From positions 186,001-250,000 of the forward strand of contig NZ_JNZY01000002.1 of the NCBI RefSeq assembly GCF_000717655.1: a stretch of DNA of 64,000 nt. Direction: 5' to 3'. Below the pieces are notes generated by a model. The model saw only the letters and a list, made by a program, of their open reading frames with translations. It searched no databases and had not been told where the DNA came from. Source of the stretch: Streptomyces katrae. Lineage in GTDB: Bacteria > Actinomycetota > Actinomycetes > Streptomycetales > Streptomycetaceae. The translations under genes and the position numbers were made by a program. Each line of letters starts with the position of its first letter. Positions within the stretch are counted from its first letter, which is position 1. This document shows positions 24,230 through 33,262 of the stretch, in pieces.

Positions 24230-25276
24230 TCACCCCTGGGGACGAGAGGGTCCCCTACGTTGCTGCGGACCGGAGGCGGTGGATCCGCGGACGACCAGTT
24301 CGGGCAGGAACACGAACTCGCTGTGCGGGGCCGGCGTACCGCCGATCTCCTCCAGGAGCGTGCGGACCGCCGCCTGCCCCATGGCCTGCACGGGCTGCCG
24401 GATGGTGGTGAGCGGCGGATCGGTGAACGCTATGAGAGGGGAGTCGTCGAAGCCGACGACCGAGACGTCCTGCGGCACCCGCAGTCCCTGCTGCCGGGCC
24501 GCCCGGATCGCCCCGAGCGCCATCATGTCGCTCGCGCACACGATGGCGGTGCAGCCGCGCGCGATCAGCGCGGCCGCGGCGGCCTGCCCGCCCTCCAGTG
24601 TGTAGAGGGAGTGCTGGATGAGCTCCTCGACCTCGGCCTCGTCGAGGCCGAGCCGCTCCTTCATCCCGAGCCGGAAGCCCTCGATCTTGCGCAGGACGGG
24701 CACGAACCGCTTGGGTCCGACCGCGAGCCCGATCCGGGTGTGCCCGAGCGCGGTCAGGTGGGTCACGGCGAGCTGCATCGCGGCGCGGTCGTCGGGGGAG
24801 ACGAAGGGGGCCTGCACCTTGTCGGAGAACCCGTTGATGAGGACGTACGGGACGCCCTGCCCGCGGAGTTGGTCGTAGCGGCCCATGTCGGCCGTGGTGT
24901 CGGCGTGCAGCCCGGAGACGAAGATGATGCCGGAGACCCCGCGGTCGACCAGCATCTCGGTGAGCTCGTCCTCGGTGGACCCGCCGGGCGTCTGCGTGGC
25001 CAGCACCGGCGTGTACCCCTGCCGGGTCAGGGCCTGGCCGATGACCTGGGCGAGCGCCGGGAAGATGGGGTTGTCCAGCTCGGGGGTTATCAGGCCGACG
25101 AGCCCCGCGCTGCGCTGGCGCAGTTTCACGGGACGCTCGTAGCCGAGCACGTCGAGCGCGGCCAGCACGGACTCGCGGGTGCCTGCGGCCACACCGGGCT
25201 TGCCGTTGAGCACGCGGCTGACTGTGGCTTCGCTGACCCCCGCCTGGGCTGCGATGTCGGCTAGCCGTGCGGTCAC
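24230..25276 (-). CDS. malR: LacI-family maltose regulon repressor MalR
   Basis: 348 residues from a GTG. The LacI helix-turn-helix (TARLADIAAQAGVSEATVSR) is followed by hinge residues (NGKPGVAAGTR) and a periplasmic-binding-like sensor domain (residues 60-340), ending PLTTIRQPVQAMGQAAVRTL. It closely resembles S. coelicolor MalR, which represses malEFG and is released by maltose or maltodextrin. It follows the GH13 glucosidase gene in the same direction (26 bp gap) and is therefore co-transcribed with it. Likely targets are the CTTGC-N11-GCAAG sites near 26900 and 27070 and the alpha-amylase promoter. Confidence 0.9.
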   Translation of the reverse strand: MTARLADIAAQAGVSEATVSRVLNGKPGVAAGTRESVLAALDVLGYERPVKLRQRSAGLVGLITPELDNPIFPALAQVIGQALTRQGYTPVLATQTPGGSTEDELTEMLVDRGVSGIIFVSGLHADTTADMGRYDQLRGQGVPYVLINGFSDKVQAPFVSPDDRAAMQLAVTHLTALGHTRIGLAVGPKRFVPVLRKIEGFRLGMKERLGLDEAEVEELIQHSLYTLEGGQAAAAALIARGCTAIVCASDMMALGAIRAARQQGLRVPQDVSVVGFDDSPLIAFTDPPLTTIRQPVQAMGQAAVRTLLEEIGGTPAPHSEFVFLPELVVRGSTASGPQQRRGPSRPQG

Positions 25277-25302
25277 GGGATTGGACTGTACCGGTCCCCG
25301 GC

Positions 25303-26943
25303 TCACAACGCCCACCACGTGCACGAATCCGCGGGCAGCAGCACGGTCCGGCCGTCCGTCTCGACCGGAGCGCTGGAGAGTACGGGGCGTCCCGGCGAAG
25401 GCAGTTCGAGCGGCTCGGAACGGCTGTTGAGGGTGCACGCGAAGCCGGGCCGGGTGAAGAGGAGGACGCCCGCGGGGGCGGGAAGCCAGGTCAGCGGGCC
25501 CGCGTCGGGGGAGCCGAGGCCGGGCAGTGCGCGGCGCAGCTCCAGGGCGGCGCGGTACAGCTCGAGGGTGGAGTGCGGGTCGCCGGTCTGGGCGGCGACG
25601 CTCAGCGGGGCCCAGTCCGCGGGCTGCGGGAGCCAGCTGCCGGCCGGGCCGAAACCGTACGGGGGCTGCTCGCCGGACCAGGGCAGCGGGATCCGGCAGC
25701 CGTCGCGCAGTCCGTCCTGCCCGGCGGTGCGCAGGAAGGCGGGGTCCTGGCGCACGGCGTCGGGGAGGTCGTCGACCTCGGGCAGGCCGAGCTCCTCGCC
25801 CTGGTAGAGGTACGCGGAGCCGGGCAGGGCGAGCATCAGCAGTGCGGCGGCCCGGGCCCGGGCCAGGCCCTGTGCGCCGCCGCCGTAGCGGGTGACGTGG
25901 CGTACGACGTCGTGGTTGGACAGCACCCAGGTGGTGGGGGCGCCGACGGAGGCGGTGGCGGCCAGGGACTCGTCGATCACGGTCCGCATCGCCCGGGCGT
26001 CCCACGGGCAGTTCAGGAAGCGGAAGTTGAAGGCCTGGTGCAGCTCGTCGGGCCGGACGTACAGGGCGAGCCGCTCGGAGGTCGGCGCCCAGGCCTCGGC
26101 GACGCCGATGCGCGGGCCCGGGTAGGAGTCGAGCAGCCGCCGCCAGGAGCGGTGGATCTCGTGCACGCCGTCCTGATCGAAGAAGGGGAGCGGCTCGGTG
26201 CCGATCAGGGTGGCCTGGGCGCCGCGGCCGATGTCGGGCAGACCGGAGGCCTTGACCATGCCGTGGGCCACGTCGATGCGGAAGCCGTCGACGCCGAGGT
26301 CGAGCCAGAAGCGCAGGACGGAGGCGAACTCCTCCGCGACCTCGGGGTGCTCCCAGTTCAGGTCGGGCTGCTCGGGGGCGAAGAGGTGCAGGTACCAGGC
26401 GCCGTCCGCGGTCCGGGTCCAGGCGGGACCGCCGAAGACGGACTCCCAGTCGTTGGGCGGGAGCTCCCCGTGGGGTCCGCGTCCGGTGCGGAAGTGGTAG
26501 CGGGCCCGGGCCCGGGCCCCGGCCGGGCTCCCCGGCCGGGCGGCGAGGGCCTCCCGGAACCAGACGTGCCGGTCGGAGGTGTGGTTGGGGACCACGTCCA
26601 CGATGACCCGCAGGCCCAGCGCGTGGGCGGCCCGGACGAGCTCGTCGGCGTCGGAGAGGTCCCCGAAGAGCGGGTCGACGGCCCGGTAGTCGGCGACGTC
26701 GTAGCCGCCGTCCGCCTGCGGGGAGACGTAGAAGGGGGTGAGCCAGAGGGCGTCGACCCCGAGCCGGGCCAGGTGGGGCAGGCGCGTGCGCACCCCGCGG
26801 AGGTCGCCGATGCCGTCGCCGTCGCTGTCCGCGAAGGACCGGACGTACACCTGGTAGATGACGGCATCGCGCCACCAGCCGACGCTTTCGGTCGTCTTGC
26901 TGGAAGCGCTTGCAAGCCGGGATGCGGTCAGCTCATGGGTCAT
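25303..26943 (-). CDS. GH13 alpha-glucosidase (cytoplasmic), first copy
   Basis: 546 residues, no signal peptide. GH13 (subfamily 30-like) catalytic set: nucleophile Asp in DGFRIDVAHG near residue 218, acid/base Glu in GVAEAWAP near 281, and transition-state Asp in SNHDVVRH near 342. It should release glucose from the non-reducing end of imported maltose and maltodextrins. The ATG at 26943 begins THELTASRLASAS; an in-frame ATG at 27009 is less likely because it would use the promoter region. It is divergent from malE and carries an operator-like dyad inside its first codons (26896-26916). It is highly similar to the copy at 30452-32086. Confidence 0.9.
   Translation of the reverse strand: MTHELTASRLASASSKTTESVGWWRDAVIYQVYVRSFADSDGDGIGDLRGVRTRLPHLARLGVDALWLTPFYVSPQADGGYDVADYRAVDPLFGDLSDADELVRAAHALGLRVIVDVVPNHTSDRHVWFREALAARPGSPAGARARARYHFRTGRGPHGELPPNDWESVFGGPAWTRTADGAWYLHLFAPEQPDLNWEHPEVAEEFASVLRFWLDLGVDGFRIDVAHGMVKASGLPDIGRGAQATLIGTEPLPFFDQDGVHEIHRSWRRLLDSYPGPRIGVAEAWAPTSERLALYVRPDELHQAFNFRFLNCPWDARAMRTVIDESLAATASVGAPTTWVLSNHDVVRHVTRYGGGAQGLARARAAALLMLALPGSAYLYQGEELGLPEVDDLPDAVRQDPAFLRTAGQDGLRDGCRIPLPWSGEQPPYGFGPAGSWLPQPADWAPLSVAAQTGDPHSTLELYRAALELRRALPGLGSPDAGPLTWLPAPAGVLLFTRPGFACTLNSRSEPLELPSPGRPVLSSAPVETDGRTVLLPADSCTWWAL
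26896..26916. promoter_or_regulatory. MalR/LacI operator candidate 1 (CTTGC-N11-GCAAG)
   Basis: CTTGC and GCAAG separated by exactly 11 bases, overlapping a perfect 10-bp palindrome GCTTGCAAGC at 26908-26917. It lies within the 5' coding part of the first glucosidase gene, where a repressor would block its transcription. The matching dyad at 27061-27081 supports it. Confidence 0.6.
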
Positions 26944-27060
26944 ACCGGTGTCAACGCGGGTACATGCCCCCTGGTTGCGGGCCTGATGACCCGAAGGAAG
27001 TTCGAACAACCAGCAAGCCGCGGCAACCGTCAGGACACACGGATGTAACGATCAGCCGCG

Positions 27061-27081
27061 CTTGCAGAAAATTGCCGCAAG
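27061..27081. promoter_or_regulatory. MalR/LacI operator candidate 2 in malE promoter region
   Basis: CTTGC and GCAAG again with an 11-base spacer, the same architecture as the site 165 bp away. It lies about 85 bp upstream of the malE ATG and upstream of a plausible -10 (near GTTACGTT at 27106). The spacer is AT-rich. Confidence 0.65.
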
Positions 27082-27165
27082 CTCTTTCGGTCGGCTTTCA
27101 GGCTTGTTACGTTCCCTGCAACTCGGGACCGCGAGGGAGCGGCCGGGATCATCGAAGGAGTTCAT

Positions 27166-28440
27166 ATGCGGCGTGGCATAGCGGCCACCGCGCTGGTCGC
27201 GACCCTGGCGCTCGCGGCGACGGCTTGCGGTGGGGACGACAAGGACGCGGCCGGCGAGGCCAAGGCGGGCGGCGAGCTTTCCGGCACGGTCACGTGGTGG
27301 GACACCTCGAACGACGCCGAGAAGGCAAGCTTCCAGAAGATCGCCGAGGCGTTCACCGCGAAGCACCCGAAGGTCACCGTCAAGTACGTCAACGTCCCGT
27401 ACGGCGACGCACAGAACAAGGTCAAGAACGCCTTCAGCAGCGGTTCCGAAGCCCCTGACGTGATCCGCGCGGACGTCGGCTGGGTCGCCGACTTCGCGTC
27501 CCTCGGCTACCTCGACGAGGTCCCGGCCGAGACGGCCAAGAAGGTCGACGCCGAGTTCCTGCCGCAGGCCGCGGCCAGCGGCAAGTACGAGGGCAAGACC
27601 TACGCGGTCCCGCAGGTCATCGACACCCTCGGCCTCTTCTACAACAAGAAGATGCTCGCGGACGCCGGCGTCCAGCCCCCCAAGACGCTGGAAGAGGTGA
27701 AGACGGCCGCCGCCGCCATCAAGGCGAAGACCGGCAAGGCCGGCCTCTACCTTCGCGGCGACGACTCCTACTGGTTCCTCCCCCTCATCTACGGCGAGGG
27801 CGGCGACCTGGTCGACGCGAAGAACAAGACGGTCACCGTCGACAACGCGGCGGGCGTCAAGGCGTTCAAGACCGCCCGCGACCTGGTCACCTCCGGCGCG
27901 GCGATCACCAACGCCACCGACGGCTGGGTCAACATGCAGACCGCCTTCAAGTCGGGCGAAGCCGCGATGATGATCAACGGTCCGTGGGCCGTCGCCGACA
28001 CCTACGCCGGCGACCAGTTCAAGGACAAGGCCAACCTCGGCGTCGCCGCCGTCCCGGCCGGCTCCGCCAAGGCCGGCGCCCCGCAGGGCGGCCACGACCT
28101 CGCCGTGTACGCCGGTTCCAAGAACCGTGCCGCCTCGCACGCCTTCGTCGAGTACATGACCTCGCAGGACGTGCAGGTGCAGTCCACCAAGGAGCTCAGC
28201 CTGCTCCCGACGCGGACCGCCGCCTACGAGCAGCCCGACGTCAAGTCCAGCGAGATGGTCCAGTTCTTCAAGCCGGCGGTGGACAAGGCCGTCGAGCGCG
28301 CCTGGATCCCGGAGAACGGCTCCCTCTTCGAGCCGCTGAAGGTCGAGTACACCAAGGCGATCACCGGGGCCTCGAGCCCGGAGGACGCGGCCAAGGCGGC
28401 CGGCGTCGAGTTCCGCAAGATCCTCAAGGGCTGGAAGTAG
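27166..28440 (+). CDS. malE: maltose/maltodextrin-binding lipoprotein of ABC transporter
   Basis: 424 residues. A lipoprotein signal ends at LAATAC, making Cys21 the lipidated residue. The mature part is a family 1 extracellular solute-binding protein (TVTWWDTSNDAEKASF, VPYGDAQNKVKNAF, DVIRADVGWVADFA, AMMINGPWAVADTYAG). GGAG lies 7 nt before the ATG. It delivers maltose or maltodextrin to MalF/MalG. The ATPase is not encoded here; Streptomyces usually use the shared MsiK, which I cannot see in this window. It is followed 8 bp later by malF. Confidence 0.93.
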   Translation: MRRGIAATALVATLALAATACGGDDKDAAGEAKAGGELSGTVTWWDTSNDAEKASFQKIAEAFTAKHPKVTVKYVNVPYGDAQNKVKNAFSSGSEAPDVIRADVGWVADFASLGYLDEVPAETAKKVDAEFLPQAAASGKYEGKTYAVPQVIDTLGLFYNKKMLADAGVQPPKTLEEVKTAAAAIKAKTGKAGLYLRGDDSYWFLPLIYGEGGDLVDAKNKTVTVDNAAGVKAFKTARDLVTSGAAITNATDGWVNMQTAFKSGEAAMMINGPWAVADTYAGDQFKDKANLGVAAVPAGSAKAGAPQGGHDLAVYAGSKNRAASHAFVEYMTSQDVQVQSTKELSLLPTRTAAYEQPDVKSSEMVQFFKPAVDKAVERAWIPENGSLFEPLKVEYTKAITGASSPEDAAKAAGVEFRKILKGWK

Positions 28441-28448
28441 AAAAGACA

Positions 28449-29477
28449 ATGGCTGCTCACACCAGCCAGTCGGTGGCGAAGGCCGCGGGCAGCGACGGGG
28501 AGGACACCGTCGCCGCCCGCGGCCGGAGCCGCAGGACTGACAGCGCGAAGCGCGGTGGACTGGGGCGCGCCCTGGCCACCCACTGGTACGCCTGGGCCAT
28601 GGTCGCCCCGGTGGTGCTCGTCCTCGGCGTGATCATCGGCTGGCCGCTCGTCCGCGGCATCTACCTGTCGCTGACCGACGCCAACGAGCGCAATGTCGCC
28701 CGTACGATCGGCGCCAACCACATCGAGGCCACGTACGAGTTCGTCGGCCTCGACAACTACGCGGACGTCCTGGCCGACCCGGTGTTCCTGCAGCGGCTGG
28801 TGTGGACGGTGATGTGGACCGTCCTGTGCGTGTCGATCACGTTCACGCTCGGACTGGCCCTGGCCAACATGCTCAACCGGGACTTCCGGGGCCGCGCCGC
28901 CTACCGGATGGCGCTCATCCTGCCCTGGGCGGTCCCCGGCTTCGTCTCCGTCTTCGCCTGGCGGTTCCTCTTCAACCGCGACAGCGGCATCCTCAACAAG
29001 ATCCTCGACGGTGGCGGCATCTCCGCGATCCCGTGGCTCGACGACCCGACGTGGGCGAAGTTCTCCGTCGTCGCCGTCAACGTCTGGCTCGGCGTCCCCT
29101 TCATGATGGTCGCCCTGCTCGGCGGGCTGCAGTCGATCCCCGGCGAGCTGTACGAGGCCGCCGAGATGGACGGCGCCACGGCCTGGCAGCGGTTCCGGCA
29201 CATCACCCTGCCCGGGCTGCGCACGGTGAGCATGACCGTGATCCTGCTCTCCACCATCTGGACCTTCAACATGTTCCCGGTGATCTTCCTGCTGACGCGG
29301 GGCGGACCGGGCGACTCCACCGAGATCCTGGTGACCCAGGCCTTCCGCGAGGCCTTCGTGGCCAGCCCGCGCGACTTCGCGGGCTCTGCGACCTGGGGCG
29401 TGCTCATCCTCGCCCTGCTCATGATCTTCGCGCTGGTCTACCGGCGCTCGCTGCGCAAGCAGGGAGAGGTGTGGTGA
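28449..29477 (+). CDS. malF: maltose ABC transporter permease MalF
   Basis: 342 residues. A hydrophilic N-terminus of about 45 residues is followed by about six transmembrane helices. The EAA loop that contacts the ATPase is GELYEAAEMDGATAWQRF (about residues 235-252). The start is the ATG 8 bp after malE. The last codons overlap the GTG of malG (GTGA), so translation is coupled. It forms the membrane channel with MalG. Confidence 0.93.
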   Translation: MAAHTSQSVAKAAGSDGEDTVAARGRSRRTDSAKRGGLGRALATHWYAWAMVAPVVLVLGVIIGWPLVRGIYLSLTDANERNVARTIGANHIEATYEFVGLDNYADVLADPVFLQRLVWTVMWTVLCVSITFTLGLALANMLNRDFRGRAAYRMALILPWAVPGFVSVFAWRFLFNRDSGILNKILDGGGISAIPWLDDPTWAKFSVVAVNVWLGVPFMMVALLGGLQSIPGELYEAAEMDGATAWQRFRHITLPGLRTVSMTVILLSTIWTFNMFPVIFLLTRGGPGDSTEILVTQAFREAFVASPRDFAGSATWGVLILALLMIFALVYRRSLRKQGEVW

Positions 29478-30376
29478 CCATGACGACCGACACCGTGACC
29501 ACCGGGACCGCGACAACCGACACCGCGGCGGCCGACGTTTCCGTGCGCAAGCGGGGCGAGCGTTCGCCGCTCGCCTCCGCCGGGCTGCACGCCACCCTGA
29601 TCGTCGCGTCCGTGATCGCCGTCTTCCCGGTGCTGTGGGTCCTGCTGACCTCGATCAAGCCCGCTAAGCACGCCATCTCCACGGACTTCGTGAAGGAACC
29701 GACCTTCGACAACTACCGCTACCTGGTGGAGTCGACCTCCTTCTTCACCTGGTTCGGCAACTCCGTGCTCGTCGCCGGCATCACCACCGTCCTCGGTGTG
29801 TTCATCGCCGCCACGACGGGCTACGCGGTCAGCCGGTTCAAGTTCCCCGGCATGAAGCCGCTGATGTGGACCCTGCTCATCACGCAGATGTTCCCGATGG
29901 CGATCCTCATCGTCCCGCTCTACAACCTCATGGGAGAGCTGGGGCTGCTCAACCAGCCGCTCGGCCTGATCATCACGTACCTCACCATCGCGGTGCCGTT
30001 CTGTGCCTGGATGATGAAGGGCTTCTTCGACACCATCCCGGTCGAGATCGACGAATCCGGCCGCGTCGACGGGCTCAACCCCTTCGGCACCTTCTGGCGC
30101 CTCATCCTCCCGCTGGCCAAGCCCGGCCTCGCCGTCACCGGCTTCTACTCGTTCATCACCGCCTGGGGCGAAGTCGCGTACGCCTCCGCCTTCATGGTCG
30201 GCGACGAACACCTCACCCTCGCCGGGGGCCTGCAGACCTTCGTCACGCAGTACACCTCCAACTGGGGTGCGATGAGTGCCGCTTCGGTCCTCATCGCCAT
30301 CCCCGCGGCCATCTTCTTCCTCTTCGCCCAGCGTCACCTCGTCGCCGGGATGACGGCAGGCGCGACCAAGGGCTGA
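29474..30376 (+). CDS. malG: maltose ABC transporter permease MalG
   Basis: 300 residues with about six transmembrane helices after a Thr-rich N-terminus. The EAA-type loop is EIDESGRVDGLNPFGTFWR near residue 190-210. The GTG at 29474 overlaps the malF stop; an ATG two codons later is an alternative, with GAGAGG upstream. It pairs with MalF as the translocation channel for maltose or maltodextrin. The GH13 glucosidase gene starts 75 bp downstream in the same direction. Confidence 0.92.
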   Translation: MTMTTDTVTTGTATTDTAAADVSVRKRGERSPLASAGLHATLIVASVIAVFPVLWVLLTSIKPAKHAISTDFVKEPTFDNYRYLVESTSFFTWFGNSVLVAGITTVLGVFIAATTGYAVSRFKFPGMKPLMWTLLITQMFPMAILIVPLYNLMGELGLLNQPLGLIITYLTIAVPFCAWMMKGFFDTIPVEIDESGRVDGLNPFGTFWRLILPLAKPGLAVTGFYSFITAWGEVAYASAFMVGDEHLTLAGGLQTFVTQYTSNWGAMSAASVLIAIPAAIFFLFAQRHLVAGMTAGATKG

Positions 30377-30451
30377 CGCCCCTCCCGCGACCCAGGGCTG
30401 ACCCCCCTGCCTGCCCCCTCTCACCCCCGGCCCGATCTCTCCAAGGACGAC

Positions 30452-32086
30452 ATGACCCAGCACCTCGCCGACGCACTGACTTCGGACAGTGGCCTTCCCA
30501 CCACCACCGGCACCCGGCCCGGCTGGTGGAGAGAAGCGGTGATCTACCAGGTCTATCCGCGCAGCTTCGCCGACTCCAACGGGGACGGCATGGGGGACCT
30601 CGAAGGCATCCGCAGCCGACTGCCCTACCTCAAGGAACTGGGCGTCGACGCCGTCTGGCTCAGCCCGTTCTACGCCTCCCCGCAGGCCGACGCCGGCTAC
30701 GACGTCGCCGACTACCGGGCCATCGACCCCATGTTCGGCACCCTGCACGACGCCGACGCCGTGATCCGCGAAGCGCATGAGCTGGGCCTGCGGATCATCG
30801 TGGACCTCGTCCCGAACCACTGCTCCGACCAGCACGAATGGTTCAAGCAGGCCCTGCGGGAAGGCCCCGGCTCCCCGCTGCGCGAGCGCTTCCACTTCCG
30901 TCCGGGGCGGGGGGAGGGCGGTGTGGAGCCGCCCAACGACTGGGAATCCATCTTCGGCGGGCCGGCGTGGACGCGCGTGGCGGACGGCGAGTGGTACCTG
31001 CACCTCTTCGCTCCCGAGCAGCCCGACTTCAACTGGGAGCACCCTGCGGTGCAGGACGAGTTCCGCTCCGTGCTCCGGTTCTGGCTCGACCTGGGGGTCG
31101 ACGGCTTCCGCATCGACGTCGCCCACGGGCTCGTCAAGGCCCCAGGCCTGCCCGACCTCGGGCGCGACGAGCAGCTCAAGCTGCTCGGCAACCAGGTGCT
31201 GCCCTTCTTCGACCAGGACGGCGTCCACGAGATCTACCGCGCCTGGCGCAAGGTCCTCGACGAATACGCGGGGGATCGCATCGGCGTCGCCGAGGCCTGG
31301 ACCCCCAGCAACGACCGCACCGCCCTCTACGTGCGCCACGACGAGCTGCACCAGGCGTTCAACTTCCACTACCTGACCACGGGCTGGGACGCGGACGCGC
31401 TGCGCGCCACCATCGACGACTCGCTCGACGCGATGCGCCCCGTCGGCGCCCCCAGCACGTGGGTGCTCTCCAACCACGACGTGGTCCGGCACGCCACCCG
31501 CTTCGCCGACGGCGATCCGGCACTCGGCCTGCGCCGGGCGCGGGCCGCCGCGCTGCTGATGCTGGCGCTGCCCGGCTCGGCGTACGTCTACCAGGGCGAG
31601 GAGCTCGGCCTGCCGGAGGTGACCGACCTTCCGGACGAGGTGCGCCAGGACCCCTCCTTCTTCAAGGAGAACGGCCAGGACGGGCTGCGCGACGGCTGCC
31701 GCGTGCCGATCCCGTGGTCGGGCGAGCAGGCCCCGTACGGCTTCGGCGACGGCGGCAGCTGGCTGCCCCAGCCGGCCGAGTGGGCCGGCCTGAGCGTCGC
31801 GGCCCAGACGGGCGACCCGGCCTCGACGCTGGAGCTGTACCGGTCGGCGCTGCGGATCCGCCGGGAGCGTTCCGACCTGGGCGCGGGCGACGCGGTGGAG
31901 TGGCTGGAGACGCCGGAGGCCGCGGAGGGCGTGCTGGCGTTCCGGCGCGGGGACTTCGTCTGCACGGTCAACACGACGGGCGAGCCGGTGCGGATGCCCG
32001 CGCCGGGGACGGTGCTGCTGGCCAGCGGGGACCTCGCGGAGCCGGACGTGCTGCCCGCCGACACGGCGGTGTGGTGGCAGGGGTGA
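30452..32086 (+). CDS. aglA: GH13 alpha-glucosidase AglA-like, second copy
   Basis: 544 residues without a signal peptide. Catalytic residues: Asp in DGFRIDVAHG near 220, Glu in GVAEAWTP near 280 and Asp in SNHDVVRH near 342. It is about as close to the copy at 25303 as duplicate paralogues would be; segments such as LPGSAY-YQGEELGLPEV are shared. AAGGA lies 6 nt before the ATG. It follows malG by 75 bp and probably is transcribed with malEFG. The stop overlaps the GTG of a second LacI regulator. Confidence 0.92.
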   Translation: MTQHLADALTSDSGLPTTTGTRPGWWREAVIYQVYPRSFADSNGDGMGDLEGIRSRLPYLKELGVDAVWLSPFYASPQADAGYDVADYRAIDPMFGTLHDADAVIREAHELGLRIIVDLVPNHCSDQHEWFKQALREGPGSPLRERFHFRPGRGEGGVEPPNDWESIFGGPAWTRVADGEWYLHLFAPEQPDFNWEHPAVQDEFRSVLRFWLDLGVDGFRIDVAHGLVKAPGLPDLGRDEQLKLLGNQVLPFFDQDGVHEIYRAWRKVLDEYAGDRIGVAEAWTPSNDRTALYVRHDELHQAFNFHYLTTGWDADALRATIDDSLDAMRPVGAPSTWVLSNHDVVRHATRFADGDPALGLRRARAAALLMLALPGSAYVYQGEELGLPEVTDLPDEVRQDPSFFKENGQDGLRDGCRVPIPWSGEQAPYGFGDGGSWLPQPAEWAGLSVAAQTGDPASTLELYRSALRIRRERSDLGAGDAVEWLETPEAAEGVLAFRRGDFVCTVNTTGEPVRMPAPGTVLLASGDLAEPDVLPADTAVWWQG

Positions 32087-33090
32087 CCTCCCCGCTCCGG
32101 CTGACGGACATCGCCGCGCAGGCCCAGGTCAGCGAGGCGACGGTCAGCCGTGTGCTCAACGGCAAGGCGGGCGTGGCGGCCGGCACCCGGCACAAGGTGC
32201 TGGCCGCCATGGACCTGCTCGGCTACGAGCGGCCCGTGCGGCTGCGGCGGCGCAGCAACGGGCTGGTGGGGCTCCTGATCCCGGAGCTCACCAACCCCAT
32301 CTTTCCGGCGTTCGCGCAGGTCATAGAGCAGGCGCTGGCGGGTCACGGGTACACGCCGGTGCTGTGCACGCAGACGCCGGGCGGGGCCACCGAGGACGAG
32401 CTGGTGGAACAGCTCGAGGAGCGCGGGGTCACGGGGATCGTCTTCCTGTCCGGCCTGCACGCGGACTCGACGCTGGACCCGTCCCGCTACCAGCGGCTGT
32501 CGTCGAGGGGCGTCCCCTTCGTCCTGATCAACGGCTTCAACGAGCACGTGAACGCCCCGTTCATCTCCCCGGACGACCGGGCGGCGGCGGACATGGCCGT
32601 ACGTCACCTCGCGGACCTGGGGCACCGGCGGATCGGCCTGGCGATAGGGCCGACGCGCTATGTCCCGTCGGCCCGCAAGGAGGCGGGGTTCGTCGCCGCC
32701 GTGCCGGATGCGGAGTCGGAGGGGCTCATCCAGCGCACGCTGTTCACGGTGGAGGGCGGCCACGCGGCGGGCGGAGCCCTGCTGGACCGCGGCTGCACCG
32801 GCATCGTGTGCGGCAGCGACCCGATGGCGCTCGGCGTGATCCGCGCGGTGCGTGAGCGGGGGCTGCGGGTGCCGGAGGACGTGTCGGTGGTCGGCTTCGA
32901 CGACTCGCCGCTGATCGCCTTCACGGACCCGCCGCTGACGACGATCCGCCAGCCGGTCCGCGCGATGGCGACCGCGGCGGTCGGAGCCCTCCTGGAGGCG
33001 GTCGGCGGCACCCCGGTCCAGCGCACGGAGTACGTGTTCCAACCGGAACTGGTGGTCCGGGGCTCCACGGGGCAGGGGCCGGGGGGGTAG
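32083..33090 (+). CDS. LacI-family regulator, MalR paralogue
   Basis: 335 residues. The N-terminal helix-turn-helix (LTDIAAQAQVSEATVSRVLN) is nearly identical in its recognition helix to MalR at 24230. The sensor domain (YTPVLCTQTPGGATEDELVEQLEERG, ending TTIRQPVRAMATAAVGAL) is also MalR-like. The GTG overlaps the upstream glucosidase stop in a GTGA, so expression is coupled to malEFG-aglA. Because the recognition helices match, both proteins may bind the same CTTGC/GCAAG operators, so it could be an autoregulated second repressor or a competitor responding to another sugar. Confidence 0.9.
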   Translation: MTSPLRLTDIAAQAQVSEATVSRVLNGKAGVAAGTRHKVLAAMDLLGYERPVRLRRRSNGLVGLLIPELTNPIFPAFAQVIEQALAGHGYTPVLCTQTPGGATEDELVEQLEERGVTGIVFLSGLHADSTLDPSRYQRLSSRGVPFVLINGFNEHVNAPFISPDDRAAADMAVRHLADLGHRRIGLAIGPTRYVPSARKEAGFVAAVPDAESEGLIQRTLFTVEGGHAAGGALLDRGCTGIVCGSDPMALGVIRAVRERGLRVPEDVSVVGFDDSPLIAFTDPPLTTIRQPVRAMATAAVGALLEAVGGTPVQRTEYVFQPELVVRGSTGQGPGG

Positions 33091-33111
33091 ACGGGCGGCG
33101 TCGGAGTGGGT

Positions 33112-33262
33112 CCGGGGGCTTCCCGGCAGTCCACTGTCCTTCCGGTGCGGTCCGGGCCGTCAAGGGCGCTCTCTTCGTTCGCGTCGCTTCGCGATGGCCT
33201 GCGGCCACCCTTGACCGCCCGGCCCACCCCGGAGTGCCAACAGACCGCCGGGAAGCCCCCGA
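33112..33262. repeat. long imperfect inverted repeat (Streptomyces interspersed-repeat type)
   Basis: Arms of about 55-60 bp (33113-33170 and 33204-33260) are imperfect reverse complements. The ends are perfect (GGGGGCTTCCCGGC and GCCGGGAAGCCCCC) and the inner block around GTCAAGGG pairs with CCCTTGAC. The middle (TCGCTTCGCGATGGCC) forms smaller stems. I recall very similar hairpins scattered between genes in other Streptomyces. It may terminate transcription after the second LacI gene. The rest of the gap up to 33600 (33263-33600) shows no gene. Confidence 0.6.
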
